From NCBI GenBank assembly GCA_905214305.1, contig CAJMLK010000073.1, forward strand, positions 1-11,559: a DNA stretch of 11,559 nt, written 5' to 3'. The notes beneath the pieces were generated by a model. It was not told the origin of the DNA. It searched no databases and saw only the letters and a program-made list of their open reading frames with translations. Numbering within the stretch: position 1 is the stretch's first letter; the number at the start of each line of letters is the position of its first letter. Below, piece after piece: positions 1 to 7,252 of this stretch. Source of the DNA: an uncultured bacterium. Lineage in GTDB: Bacteria > Desulfobacterota > Desulfovibrionia > Desulfovibrionales > Desulfovibrionaceae. The translations under genes were made by a program, and so were the position numbers.

Positions 1-56
1 ATAAAAGGCGAAGTTCGACGCAGAGATACCGGGAAAGGCGCTCGTGACGACACTGC

Positions 57-2084
57 CTAGCCAACCCTGCCCGCCAGCCCCGGCACAGCCTGACAGGTCA
101 CGCGCATGTCCCTGCTGCTGCCGCCGCTGTCGTCCAGCGTGGCAAAAGATTCGGCTCCGGTAATCTCCACCTCGGCCCCGTGCGCTCCGCCCTGCGCCAG
201 CTTTGCACGCAGCAGCTCGCGGGCGCGCTCTCCAAGGGTGTCCAGACTGTAGCCCCTGCCGATGTTTTCCGTCAGGCCCAGAGCGGGCGCGCGCAAAATG
301 CCGCGCCCCGTGTCCGCGTAAGCTTCCAGCGAGTCCGTGGGCAAAGTCAGAGCCGCACCAACGGCATTGGTCACAGCGGCATGCGGCGGGCATTCCACGG
401 GCATGTCCAGCGCAGCGGCCAGATGCGGGCGCATGCAGTCTGCCGGGCCGCCCATGAGCCAGGCGCACCGGGGCTGTGCCCGGCGCAGAGCCTTGAGTCC
501 CGCCAGGGTGTAGATGGGGCGGGCGTTGATATTCTCCACCAGTTCCCGTGCCGCCGCGACTATGCGGGCAAGGGCGTCGTCCACGGCCTTGCGGGCCAGC
601 ACTTCGGCCTCAAGGCCATGCCGCAGGGCCATATCCTGCAGGCTTTTTATCGAGGCGGCCGCATCTCCTGCGGTTTTCCCGCACATCAGCGGCGTCCCGG
701 CCCCGTGCGCCGATGATTCTGCACCGGGGCACGGCAGGCTGTGCAATGTATTGAGCGCATCCAGCAAGGTGGGCAGGCTGCCGCCAAAGGCCACGGCAGG
801 GCCTTCACGCTGCGGCCCCACACGCACGGCGGCATCAGGGCCGTCCCCCTGGATGCTGAGGAGCGAATCGCCGCCCACGCCGATGGAAACCGAGGCCAGC
901 GCGCGCACCAGCGTGCGACGCCCCTGAAGGACCATGCCGTCCCTGTCCACCACCGGGGAGCCGTCGGCCACAAGAGCCATGTCCGTGGTGGTCCCGCCCA
1001 TATCCAGCAGCAGCGCGCAGCCCCGGCTCGCGGCCGGACACAGGGCAAGCACGCCCATGACGCTGGCTGCCGGGCCGGAAAGGATGGACTGCACCGGCTC
1101 CTGCCGCGAAAGACGCAGCGGCACGGCTCCGCCGTCGGCCTTGAGCAGACGTATGGCGCCCGATACCCCGGCACTGGCAAGGGCACTTTCCGCCGCTTCC
1201 AGAAATCTGACGTGCAGGCGCTGCACAGCCGCGTTGAAATAGGCCGTGGCGATACGCCGGGGAAAGCTCAGGCGGCCGGAAAGCCTGTGTCCCACGGTAA
1301 TGCCCGGCGCGGCGGCTTCCGCCCCCGCTGCGCTGCCGGAAGGCCCGTCCTGCCCCCGCGCAAGACCGCAGCCGCGCGCAACAGCCTGTGCCATGATCTG
1401 CTCGTGCGCCGGATTGCGTGGCGAAAACTTGCCCACGCAAGCCACGGCGCCGATACCCTCGCGCTTCCACAGGGCGGCCTGACGCTCCAGCTCCGAAACA
1501 TCCAGCGGGCTGACCTCAACGCCTCTGTGGTCAAGACCGCCGGAAACCACGCACACATGACGCCCCAGTGCAAAGCGTCCGGGGGCAAGCCCCGGCCCGG
1601 CGGACAGCGCCAGCCCCACGGTGTCGGCCCTGCCCTGCACAAGGGCGTTGACAGCCAGCGTGGCCCCAAGGGTAACGCGGCCCACCCGCCCGAGCAGCGC
1701 GGCCCCGCCAAGGCCCGCCAACGCCGGATCACTGTCCAGCGCCGCAGCCAGTGCCGTCAGCACCTCGCTGATGGACGCGGGCAGGTCGTCATGCCGCGTG
1801 GGGGTTTTGGCAGCGGCCAGAATTCGCATGCGTGGCAGTGCCGTGCCCGGAGCCGTATGGCTTTCCGGCTGCCCCCCTGCGCGGGGCGCGCGCGGCGCAT
1901 GGCTGCCGTCAGCGGCGTTCGGAGCGCCTGCGGCACTGCCTTGGCAAGACGCATCCCCGCTGCCGGGCCGATGCTCCGCAGGCTCTTCCGCCAGCAGCAC
2001 TGCGTCTGTATGGGTTCCCCCGGCGTCGATGCCCAGCAGATAGGGGGAGGCAAGCGCCGTATTTTTCATGTCTGTCTGTTTCAT
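57..2084 (-). CDS. Hydantoinase/oxoprolinase (HyuA) family protein, stand-alone
   Basis: A 675-residue protein of the HyuA/5-oxoprolinase alpha-type actin-fold ATPase family, whose members hydrolyse cyclic amides such as hydantoins or 5-oxoproline at the cost of ATP. The first phosphate loop is GIDAGGTHTD (18-27), followed by SGPAAS (336-341), the second phosphate loop LLLDMGGTTTD (358-368), GVGGDS (402-407) and a GGPAD segment (546-550). The start at 2084 is chosen because GAGGAAA lies just upstream; the ATGs at 2120 and 2069 have no comparable site. Residues about 33-85 form an Ala/Gly/Pro/Ser-rich insert directly after the first phosphate loop, with shorter ones near 243-262 and 450-475. 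No HyuB partner is adjacent, so the substrate cannot be assigned. The family call is firm; the reaction is unknown. It is divergent from ilvE; only a weak TATGCT box (2121-2116) is seen upstream. Confidence 0.88.
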   Translation of the reverse strand: MKQTDMKNTALASPYLLGIDAGGTHTDAVLLAEEPAEHRPGSGDASCQGSAAGAPNAADGSHAPRAPRAGGQPESHTAPGTALPRMRILAAAKTPTRHDDLPASISEVLTALAAALDSDPALAGLGGAALLGRVGRVTLGATLAVNALVQGRADTVGLALSAGPGLAPGRFALGRHVCVVSGGLDHRGVEVSPLDVSELERQAALWKREGIGAVACVGKFSPRNPAHEQIMAQAVARGCGLARGQDGPSGSAAGAEAAAPGITVGHRLSGRLSFPRRIATAYFNAAVQRLHVRFLEAAESALASAGVSGAIRLLKADGGAVPLRLSRQEPVQSILSGPAASVMGVLALCPAASRGCALLLDMGGTTTDMALVADGSPVVDRDGMVLQGRRTLVRALASVSIGVGGDSLLSIQGDGPDAAVRVGPQREGPAVAFGGSLPTLLDALNTLHSLPCPGAESSAHGAGTPLMCGKTAGDAAASIKSLQDMALRHGLEAEVLARKAVDDALARIVAAARELVENINARPIYTLAGLKALRRAQPRCAWLMGGPADCMRPHLAAALDMPVECPPHAAVTNAVGAALTLPTDSLEAYADTGRGILRAPALGLTENIGRGYSLDTLGERARELLRAKLAQGGAHGAEVEITGAESFATLDDSGGSSRDMRVTCQAVPGLAGRVG

Positions 2085-2203
2085 GGCTTTCCTCATTGCG
2101 CAAAAAGGCAGGCCCAGCATACGGCATGCGCCGCCACAGGGCCAGACCTTTGCCCGCAGGCCCGCGCGGCGGCGCGAAGGCCCGTTGTCGCGCGGTCAGG
2201 CGC

Positions 2204-2232
2204 TTGCCATATGGGGCGCTTTACAGTAAATT
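2204..2232 (+). promoter_or_regulatory. Sigma-70-type promoter for ilvE
   Basis: TTGCCA (2204-2209) and TAAATT (2227-2232) are separated by exactly 17 bases, giving 5 of 6 and 4 of 6 matches to the consensus hexamers. The local T-rich stretch after the -10 stands out in GC-rich surroundings. It would start transcription near 2239, leaving a leader of about 70 bases before ilvE. No operator is recognised. Confidence 0.5.
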
Positions 2233-2309
2233 TTTTCCCTTGCGGACTCAGGCGGCCATGTGCGCCGCCAGTGATGCCGCCCTACCTATGAGTCTTGCGG
2301 AGGACAGTC

Positions 2310-3230
2310 ATGCAAAAGATGAAGTACATCTGGGTTGACGGAAAAATGGTTCCCTGGGACGAAGCCCAGGTTCACGTGCTCACACATGCCCTGCATTACG
2401 GCAGCGCCATTTTCGAGGGCATCCGGGCCTATGCCTGTGCCGACGGCACGTCCGCCATTTTCCGCCTTGAAGACCACTGCAAGCGTATGCTCAACTCCGC
2501 CAAGATCCTACGCATGAACCTTACTCTTACCGTGGAAGAGCTGGTAAAAGCCTGTGTGGAAACGCTTGAAATCAACAAACTGGCCGAAGGCTATGTGCGT
2601 CCGCTTTCTTTCGTGGGCTATGGCGAAATGGGCGTTTACCCCGGCAACAACCCGGTGCAGACCATTGTGGCTGTCTGGCCCTGGGGGGCCTACCTTGGCG
2701 CTGAAGCCCTCGAAAAAGGCATCCGCGTCAAAACCAGCACCTTTGCCCGCAGCCATGTGAACACCAGCATGTCCAAGGCCAAGGCCGCAGGCAACTATAT
2801 CAACTCCATCCTTGCCAAGGTGGAAGCCAAGGACGAAGGCTATGACGAGGCCGTCATGCTGGACACCAGCGGCTACGTGTCTGAAGCCACCGGCGAAAAT
2901 ATCTTTATCGTGCGCGACGGCTGCATCAAGACCACGCCCTGGACGTCCATCCTCGGCGGCATCACCCGCGATTCCGTCATGAAGCTGGCTCAGGACCTTG
3001 GGTACACGGTGGAAGAACAGCAGTTCACCCGTGACGAAATGTATATTGCCGACGAAGCATTCTTTACCGGCACTGCGGCGGAGATAACCCCCATCCGCGA
3101 GATGGATCACCGCCAGATCGGCGCCGGACACGCCGGCCCCGTGACCAAGCACCTGCAAACCGAGTACTTCAGGATCGTCAAGGGGCAAAACCCCAAGTAC
3201 GCCTCCTGGCTGCACCACTATAACGTTTAG
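2310..3230 (+). CDS. ilvE: Branched-chain amino acid aminotransferase
   Basis: A 306-residue class IV PLP-dependent aminotransferase, the normal length for IlvE. It transfers the amino group between glutamate and the 2-oxo acids of valine, leucine and isoleucine in the cytoplasm. Visible hallmarks are HALHYGSAIFEGIRAY (26-41), the PLP-lysine segment KAKAAGNY with the likely Schiff-base lysine K158, the GYVSEATGENIF segment (188-199) that holds the cofactor, and the FFTGTAAEITPI segment (251-262) near the C-terminus. The start at 2310 has GGAGG at 2299-2303, six bases upstream; a TTG at 2295 in the same frame lacks this. D-amino acid transaminase and aminodeoxychorismate lyase are related folds but are shorter and lack this pattern. 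No other branched-chain pathway gene is nearby. Confidence 0.96.
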   Translation: MQKMKYIWVDGKMVPWDEAQVHVLTHALHYGSAIFEGIRAYACADGTSAIFRLEDHCKRMLNSAKILRMNLTLTVEELVKACVETLEINKLAEGYVRPLSFVGYGEMGVYPGNNPVQTIVAVWPWGAYLGAEALEKGIRVKTSTFARSHVNTSMSKAKAAGNYINSILAKVEAKDEGYDEAVMLDTSGYVSEATGENIFIVRDGCIKTTPWTSILGGITRDSVMKLAQDLGYTVEEQQFTRDEMYIADEAFFTGTAAEITPIREMDHRQIGAGHAGPVTKHLQTEYFRIVKGQNPKYASWLHHYNV

Positions 3231-3354
3231 GGAAGCGCTGGATAAAACGCTTCCCGTGGCTCCTGCGCGGGCAGGAACCCAAAAAACGTGAACAGGCGGA
3301 TTCACTTCCCCCGTTAACTGCGCGTTTTTTGGGCCTTTCCAAAAAATGGAAGCC
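3230..3354 (+). terminator. Run of hairpins after ilvE, possible terminator region
   Basis: Four inverted repeats follow the ilvE stop. GGGAAGCG (3230-3237) pairs with 3248-3255; TCCTGC (3261-3266) pairs with 3271-3276 around a GCGG loop; CCCAAAAAACG (3278-3288) pairs perfectly with 3323-3333; and TTCCA (3337-3341) pairs with 3347-3351. The third places a T6 run inside its 3' arm. No single structure is a textbook hairpin followed by a U tract, so termination here is probable but not certain, and read-through into dnaX is possible. Confidence 0.35.
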
Positions 3355-3431
3355 ATTTTGGGGCATCGAGCTGTGTAAATCCCCGATTTGCTCAGCGGAT
3401 ACCTGGAGCACTTTCACCTTGAAGCTGAACA

Positions 3432-3457
3432 GGCGCGCCCGGCCCACCGGGCGCGCC
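3432..3457 (+). promoter_or_regulatory. Very stable hairpin just upstream of the dnaX start
   Basis: A perfect 11-base-pair, all-G/C stem (GGCGCGCCCGG 3432-3442 with 3447-3457) closes a four-base CCCA loop and ends 11 bases before the dnaX ATG. It has no following T run, so it does not look like a terminator. Located where the ribosome binds, it could limit dnaX translation or block an upstream transcript from loading ribosomes. The role is inference; the inverted repeat itself is plain. Confidence 0.5.
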
Positions 3458-3468
3458 GCCAAGAAATC

Positions 3469-5781
3469 ATGAAGCATCTCTCCCTCGCCTCGCGCTACCG
3501 CCCCCAGACCTTTGCACAGGTGGCGGGACAGGACATGGTCAAGGCCGTCCTTTCCCGCGCCGCCGCCGAGGACAGGCCCGCTGCGGCCTATCTTCTGAGC
3601 GGCACGCGCGGCGTAGGCAAGACCACCATTGCCCGCATCTTTGCCAAGGCCCTCAACTGCGAGCACTCTCCCGGTCCCGAGCCGTGCAACGAGTGCGCCC
3701 AGTGCCGCAAGATCACTCAGGGCGTGCACGTAGACGTAACGGAAATCGACGGCGCGTCCAACAACAGTGTGGAAGACGCCCGCTCACTGCGCGAAACCAT
3801 CGGCTACGCCGCCATGGAAGGCCGCTACAAGGTCTTCATCATCGACGAAGCCCACATGCTCACGCGCAACGCTTTCAACGCCCTGCTGAAAACCCTTGAG
3901 GAACCGCCGGAGCGCGTGGTCTTCATTTTTGCCACCACCGAGGCGCACAAATTTCCCGTCACCATTGTGAGCCGCTGCCAGCATTTCGTGTTCCGCCATC
4001 TGAGCGAAGACGCTCTGGTCGAGCACCTTTCCGGCGTGCTGCACAAGGAAAACGTCACGTTTGAAGACAGCGCCGTGCGTCTGCTGGCCCGCCGCGCGGC
4101 GGGCAGCGTGCGCGACAGCATGTCGCTGCTTGACCAGACCCTGGCCCTTGGCGGTGAACAGCTCACCGCCGCCGCCACCCGGCAGGTGCTGGGGCTGGCC
4201 GGACAGGACATGTTCGCCGGACTTTTCGAGGCCCTGCACGCGCAGGACTGCCCGGCCGTGGCCGAACTCTGCCGCCAGATACTGCAACAGGGCGTGGACA
4301 TCGGCTTTTTCGTACGCGAACTGGCCGGTAACCTGCGCAATCTCTTTCTTTTGCGGCAAGGCGGCGCGGCTGTGGCCCCCAGCCTGCAACTGCCCGCTGA
4401 CGAGGCCGCCCTGTGGCAAAGCCTTGCACCCCGTTTTTCCACGGCCCACCTGCATGCGGCATGGCAGATGACGCTGGATGCCCAGCGTGGCATTGTGCAA
4501 AGCCCGGAACCGGCAGCGGCTCTGGAGCTGCTGCTGCTTAATCTGGCCCTGCTGCCGCAACTGCTGCCCGTGGGGCAGGTGACTCCGGGGCAAATGCCCG
4601 CAGGCTCAGCAGGAGCGGCAGGCACAGGCCAGCCGTCTTCCACGGCCACGCCCGCTTCTGCCTCCGGTCATGCTTCCGGCGCGCAGCACAGCGGCCCCAG
4701 AGCCGGGCAGCCGCCCCATGCCGGAGCCGAAACGCCCCGCAACAGCGGTGGAACGCAGGATGATCTCCTGAGCACTTCCGGCATGAGCAAAAGTGCGGCC
4801 CGCTCGCGGGACGCCAGCACCGCCGCCCGCCCCGCTACTGACGGCGAAGAGGCCGAAACATCCGACCCTGCGCCGTCGTATTCCGCTCACAGCCGAAACC
4901 AGCCCGGCGGCCGCGACGAAAACGGCGTCCTCCCCCGCAACGGCGGCCAGCGCAATGCTGAGGGCAGTGCCCGTGACAGCGGGCATGACATTGATCCGGG
5001 CCACGCGCAGCATGAAGATGCCGGGGCGTCTTCGTACAGTGCGCGCCGCGCCAACGCCGCCAGCGGCTTTTCGCCCTCACAGGATGCGCCCGGAAACGGC
5101 GCTTCCGCGTCACTGCCCCATTCTGAGGCCCCGGGCCCGGATATGGACAGTGCCCCCTGGACCGGGCAGGACGAAGACTACGCGCCCTACGAGGACGATG
5201 CCCTGACGGAAAGCCCCGCGCAACGGCAGTGGGCTGGCCGCAGCAATGCGGCAAGGTCGCAGGACGGTTCAGGACAGCATGCCGGGCAGAATGCCGGACC
5301 GGACAACGGGCACGCCGGCGAAGCGGAAAGCGGGCAACAGCACCCGCAAGATGGCCAAACCTGCCAGACGCCGCGGCACAGCGCCCGGCCCCGGCAGACT
5401 CCAGAGGCCGTCAGGGGCAGCGCCCCCGGCCGCAGCCACAACTGGCAGGATTTTTATGATTTCTGCGTGACGGAACAGGCGGCTTCGCGACCCGTTCCGG
5501 CCCCGTACGTGCTGCGCGGCATAGGTGTGGACTGGCAGGGCAGCACGCTGCGTCTGCAGCCCAGAACACAAACACAGCTCCACCAGCTTGAAAAACAGGC
5601 CAATGCCCTGTATGCCGCACTGGACGCCTACGGAGCGCCCGAAACGCAGGTTGAGATTATCGCCCCCAGGCCCCATCGGCCCGAGGCGGACCTTATTGCC
5701 GAATTCAGCCGCAAGGAAGAGCTGCAGCCGTGCTTTGAGGTGCTGAAAGCCTCACTCAAGGGCTGCCGCCCTCTGGAATAG
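3469..5781 (+). CDS. dnaX: DNA polymerase III subunit tau (clamp loader)
   Basis: A 770-residue DnaX, the ATPase of the replicative clamp loader. The AAA+ module shows Walker A GTRGVGKT (45-52), zinc cysteines C64, C73, C76 and C79, Walker B with DEAH (126-129), the SRC arginine-finger segment (168-170) and a sensor 2-type GSVRDSMSLLDQ (212-223). Domain III follows to about 365. Residues about 366-655 are a long Ala/Gly/Ser/Gln-rich disordered linker, and a folded C-terminal module (about 657-770) ends the protein, as in tau forms that bind polymerase and helicase. The ATG at 3469 fits the usual N-terminus (LASRYRPQTF); its Shine-Dalgarno is weak (AAGAAA), and the TTG at 3388 has none. No A-AAA-AAG-type slippery site is seen, so a short gamma form by frameshift is not supported. 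The first repeat copy starts 20 bases after the stop. Confidence 0.96.
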   Translation: MKHLSLASRYRPQTFAQVAGQDMVKAVLSRAAAEDRPAAAYLLSGTRGVGKTTIARIFAKALNCEHSPGPEPCNECAQCRKITQGVHVDVTEIDGASNNSVEDARSLRETIGYAAMEGRYKVFIIDEAHMLTRNAFNALLKTLEEPPERVVFIFATTEAHKFPVTIVSRCQHFVFRHLSEDALVEHLSGVLHKENVTFEDSAVRLLARRAAGSVRDSMSLLDQTLALGGEQLTAAATRQVLGLAGQDMFAGLFEALHAQDCPAVAELCRQILQQGVDIGFFVRELAGNLRNLFLLRQGGAAVAPSLQLPADEAALWQSLAPRFSTAHLHAAWQMTLDAQRGIVQSPEPAAALELLLLNLALLPQLLPVGQVTPGQMPAGSAGAAGTGQPSSTATPASASGHASGAQHSGPRAGQPPHAGAETPRNSGGTQDDLLSTSGMSKSAARSRDASTAARPATDGEEAETSDPAPSYSAHSRNQPGGRDENGVLPRNGGQRNAEGSARDSGHDIDPGHAQHEDAGASSYSARRANAASGFSPSQDAPGNGASASLPHSEAPGPDMDSAPWTGQDEDYAPYEDDALTESPAQRQWAGRSNAARSQDGSGQHAGQNAGPDNGHAGEAESGQQHPQDGQTCQTPRHSARPRQTPEAVRGSAPGRSHNWQDFYDFCVTEQAASRPVPAPYVLRGIGVDWQGSTLRLQPRTQTQLHQLEKQANALYAALDAYGAPETQVEIIAPRPHRPEADLIAEFSRKEELQPCFEVLKASLKGCRPLE

Positions 5782-5801
5782 CCCGCCGCCGCAAGGCGGG
5801 C
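5781..5801 (+). terminator. GC hairpin directly after dnaX
   Basis: GCCCGCC (5781-5787) pairs with GGCGGGC (5795-5801), starting on the last base of the dnaX stop; an alternative fold has CCGCC closing a GCAA tetraloop. There is no T run, so factor-independent termination is doubtful, but it abuts the 14-bp palindrome that opens repeat copy A. Confidence 0.3.
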
Positions 5802-5951
5802 CAGAGCAATTTCACTTTGAAATTGCTCTGGCGGCTGCGCGAGCAGACGCCCGCCGCGAAGGCGTAAGCGCAATTTATTTGCGCGGTTAAACGCCGAAGC
5901 GAGCGTGTTTTAAACTTTGAGAATGTACATTTTCAAAGTTAATCTGCTCTA
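5801..5951 (+). repeat. Structured intergenic repeat, copy A (short form)
   Basis: The copy begins with a perfect 14-bp palindrome (5801-5814 with 5818-5831, loop CTT) carrying CAGAGCA. Next is a hairpin: stem 5830-5838 with 5843-5851, one G-A mismatch, loop GCGA. Then comes an ATTTATTTGCGCGGTTA stretch shared with copy C. The copy ends in a 28-base palindrome (5913-5940, centre GTAC, one G-T pair) followed by TCTGCTCTA. Compared with copies B and C it lacks the middle block. It lies in sense downstream of dnaX. No reading frame is credible here. Confidence 0.75.
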
Positions 5952-5999
5952 AGTTGAAGTGCGCTGTTTTTTCCGGGCTGACCACCTCTTGCCTCAGCA

Positions 6000-6038
6000 A
6001 TTGGCGCAGCAATTGACACCGCGATTGGCGCAGCAATT
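6000..6038. repeat. Two direct copies of a 15-mer, 24 bases apart
   Basis: ATTGGCGCAGCAATT occurs at 6000-6014 and again at 6024-6038. A partial echo (CAGCAATT) overlaps the first copy at 5995-6002. The two 15-mers are identical, with nine bases between them. Function unknown; it may be replication slippage in a non-coding gap or a pair of protein-binding sites. Confidence 0.6.
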
Positions 6039-6102
6039 TTTCAAACGCCGAACAGGGCCGCAGCGCGGCTGATGCCCGCGCCTCACACCCCGCGCACGCA
6101 TT

Positions 6103-6152
6103 CAAAAGAGTCATGCCGCCGGAAAGATTTTTCCGACGGCATGACTCTTTTG
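6103..6152. terminator. Strong bidirectional terminator between dnaX and purE
   Basis: A 16-bp perfect stem (CAAAAGAGTCATGCCG at 6103-6118 with 6137-6152) continues, after one C-A mismatch, into a 6-bp inner stem (6120-6125 with 6130-6135) with a GATT loop. Each strand ends the stem in CTCTTTTG, so it reads as a terminator both ways. It lies between convergent genes, dnaX from the left and purE from the right, which is where a shared terminator is expected, although it is over 200 bases from either stop. Confidence 0.7.
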
Positions 6153-6157
6153 CGGCA

Positions 6158-6343
6158 AAAACTGTTTTATGCTGATGGCGGTTGCGTCAGCCGTCGCCCG
6201 CCGCAAAGATGCAAGCGCAGCTTCAGCCGTTGCCCGCAGCGCTTACGGATAAGACAACAGAGCTATTTACCCGCGCGGTCACGCGTTGGCTTGGGCATGT
6301 CTTGAACGTTGAGAATGTACACTCTCAACGTTCATCTGCTCTA
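6158..6343 (+). repeat. Structured intergenic repeat, copy B
   Basis: From about 6200 to the right end this copy matches the reverse complement of copy D at about 90 percent (about 14 differences over some 145 aligned bases, counted by eye). Its right end is a near-perfect 30-base palindrome (GAACGTTGAGA at 6304-6314 with 6323-6333, centre TGTACA) followed by TCTGCTCTA. The left end (AACTGTTTTATGCTG) is degraded and its GNRA-type hairpin is weakened. It is antisense relative to purE, whose stop is about 30 bases away, and starts just after the bidirectional terminator. Confidence 0.75.
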
Positions 6344-6373
6344 CATGACGCACTTGCCCGACAGCACACAGGC

Positions 6374-6871
6374 TCAGGCATACTTTCTGCTGATTTCGTC
6401 CCCGGCCTTTTCCACATCCTCACGCATTTTCGCGCGGGCTGCCGTGAGCTTTCGGCTCAGCTCAACGTCCGTCAGGGCCAGTATCTGGGCCGCAAGCCAG
6501 GCCGCATTGCGCGCTCCGGCCTTGTCCAGAGCCACGGTGGCCACAGGAAATCCGGGAGGCATCTGCACCGTGGCAAGCAGGGCGTCCATACCGCCAAGAG
6601 CCACGCTGGACACGGGAATGCCAATGACCGGGCGCGTGGTGCGCGCCGCCACGGCTCCGGCCAGATGCGCGGCCATACCGGCGGCACAGATAAAAACCTG
6701 CGCACCGGCGGCTTCGTGCTCACTCACCAGCTTTTCCGTGCGTTCAGGGGTGCGATGGGCAGAACTGACCGTGATAACACAGCTTATGCCCAGACTTTTC
6801 AGCACTTCAACACAGGGGCTGACCTTGTCTTCGTCAGACTGGGACCCCATCAATATTACCACTTGAGCCAT
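6374..6871 (-). CDS. purE: 5-(carboxyamino)imidazole ribonucleotide mutase
   Basis: A 165-residue PurE, of standard length, which moves the carboxyl group of N5-CAIR to C4 of the imidazole in de novo purine synthesis. It shows MGSQSD (8-13) for the phosphate, SAHRTP (37-42) with the catalytic histidine H39, GMAAHLAG (65-72) and the SSVALGGMDALLATVQMP segment (88-105). The start at 6871 has AAGGAGAGG just upstream; the frame stays open to 6958 but without a ribosome site or family similarity. It looks like a class I mutase, but class II (AIR carboxylase) cannot be excluded by eye, and the usual partner PurK is not in the window. It faces the same way as purD, about 380 bases downstream, with repeat copy C in the gap. 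No confident promoter is seen. Confidence 0.95.
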   Translation of the reverse strand: MAQVVILMGSQSDEDKVSPCVEVLKSLGISCVITVSSAHRTPERTEKLVSEHEAAGAQVFICAAGMAAHLAGAVAARTTRPVIGIPVSSVALGGMDALLATVQMPPGFPVATVALDKAGARNAAWLAAQILALTDVELSRKLTAARAKMREDVEKAGDEISRKYA

Positions 6872-6929
6872 GATCTGTCCTCTCCTTGCTGCCCCGTACC
6901 GGCCAGGCGCCCAAGATATTTCGCGTGCC

Positions 6930-7250
6930 TGAAGCATTGTCGCATTGAGAATATCCATCCCCCATGCTTTCAGGACGCCCGCTTCGGCGCGTAACCGCGC
7001 AAATAAATAAGCTCCGCTGTCTTCGCGGCAGTCGTTGGCGAGTCTGCGAGCCTTACCAATGGCGACAGTGATTGTGCGGAAACAGGCCGATGGCTACACA
7101 TGATGCCTGCACGCGCAGTTTCCTGCATACAATTACTGAAGCATCCGCAACGTTCTTTGTCGTAACGGCTGAAGCTGCGCGTACGCCTCCGCGGCGGGCG
7201 TCTGCTCCCGCATCCGCCAGAGCAGGTTCAAAGTGAAACTGCCCTGAAAA
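6930..7250 (-). repeat. Structured intergenic repeat, copy C (long form)
   Basis: Read on the minus strand, the copy begins at about 7250, only a few bases after the purD stop. A near-palindrome (7218-7230 with 7234-7246, two mismatches) is followed by a hairpin with loop GGGA (7206-7209 on the plus strand), then the GCGCAGCTTCAGCCGTT block shared with B and D. An extra stretch of about 110 bases (roughly 7030-7160) has no counterpart in the other copies. It then rejoins the family at GAAGACA and the TTATTTGCGCGGTTACGCG region. The far palindrome is largely lost (TTCTCAATGC remains near 6943-6950). It fills most of the purD-purE gap; no gene is seen there. Confidence 0.65.
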
Positions 7251-7252
7251 AA

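Noticed and set aside
741..2291. 516-codon open frame on the plus strand opposite the HyuA-type gene
   Set aside because: It is antisense to a protein with clear family motifs, has a random Arg/Gly/His/Ala-rich composition and no recognisable domain; long antisense frames are expected at this GC content.
4780..4960. Possible dnaX programmed frameshift site (AGCAAAAGT, GACGAAAAC)
   Set aside because: Neither fits an in-frame X-XXY-YYZ slippery heptamer, and no stop or stem is convincingly placed after it.
5887..6114. 75-codon minus-strand frame in the dnaX-purE gap
   Set aside because: Composed of repeat A and the tandem 15-mers, with no ribosome site.
5801..6343. CRISPR array
   Set aside because: Only two divergent copies of 150-190 bases and one pair of 15-mers; no regular repeat-spacer pattern.
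6182..6994. 270-codon plus-strand frame across copy B and purE
   Set aside because: It is made of repeat DNA and the antisense of purE; no start signal or domain.
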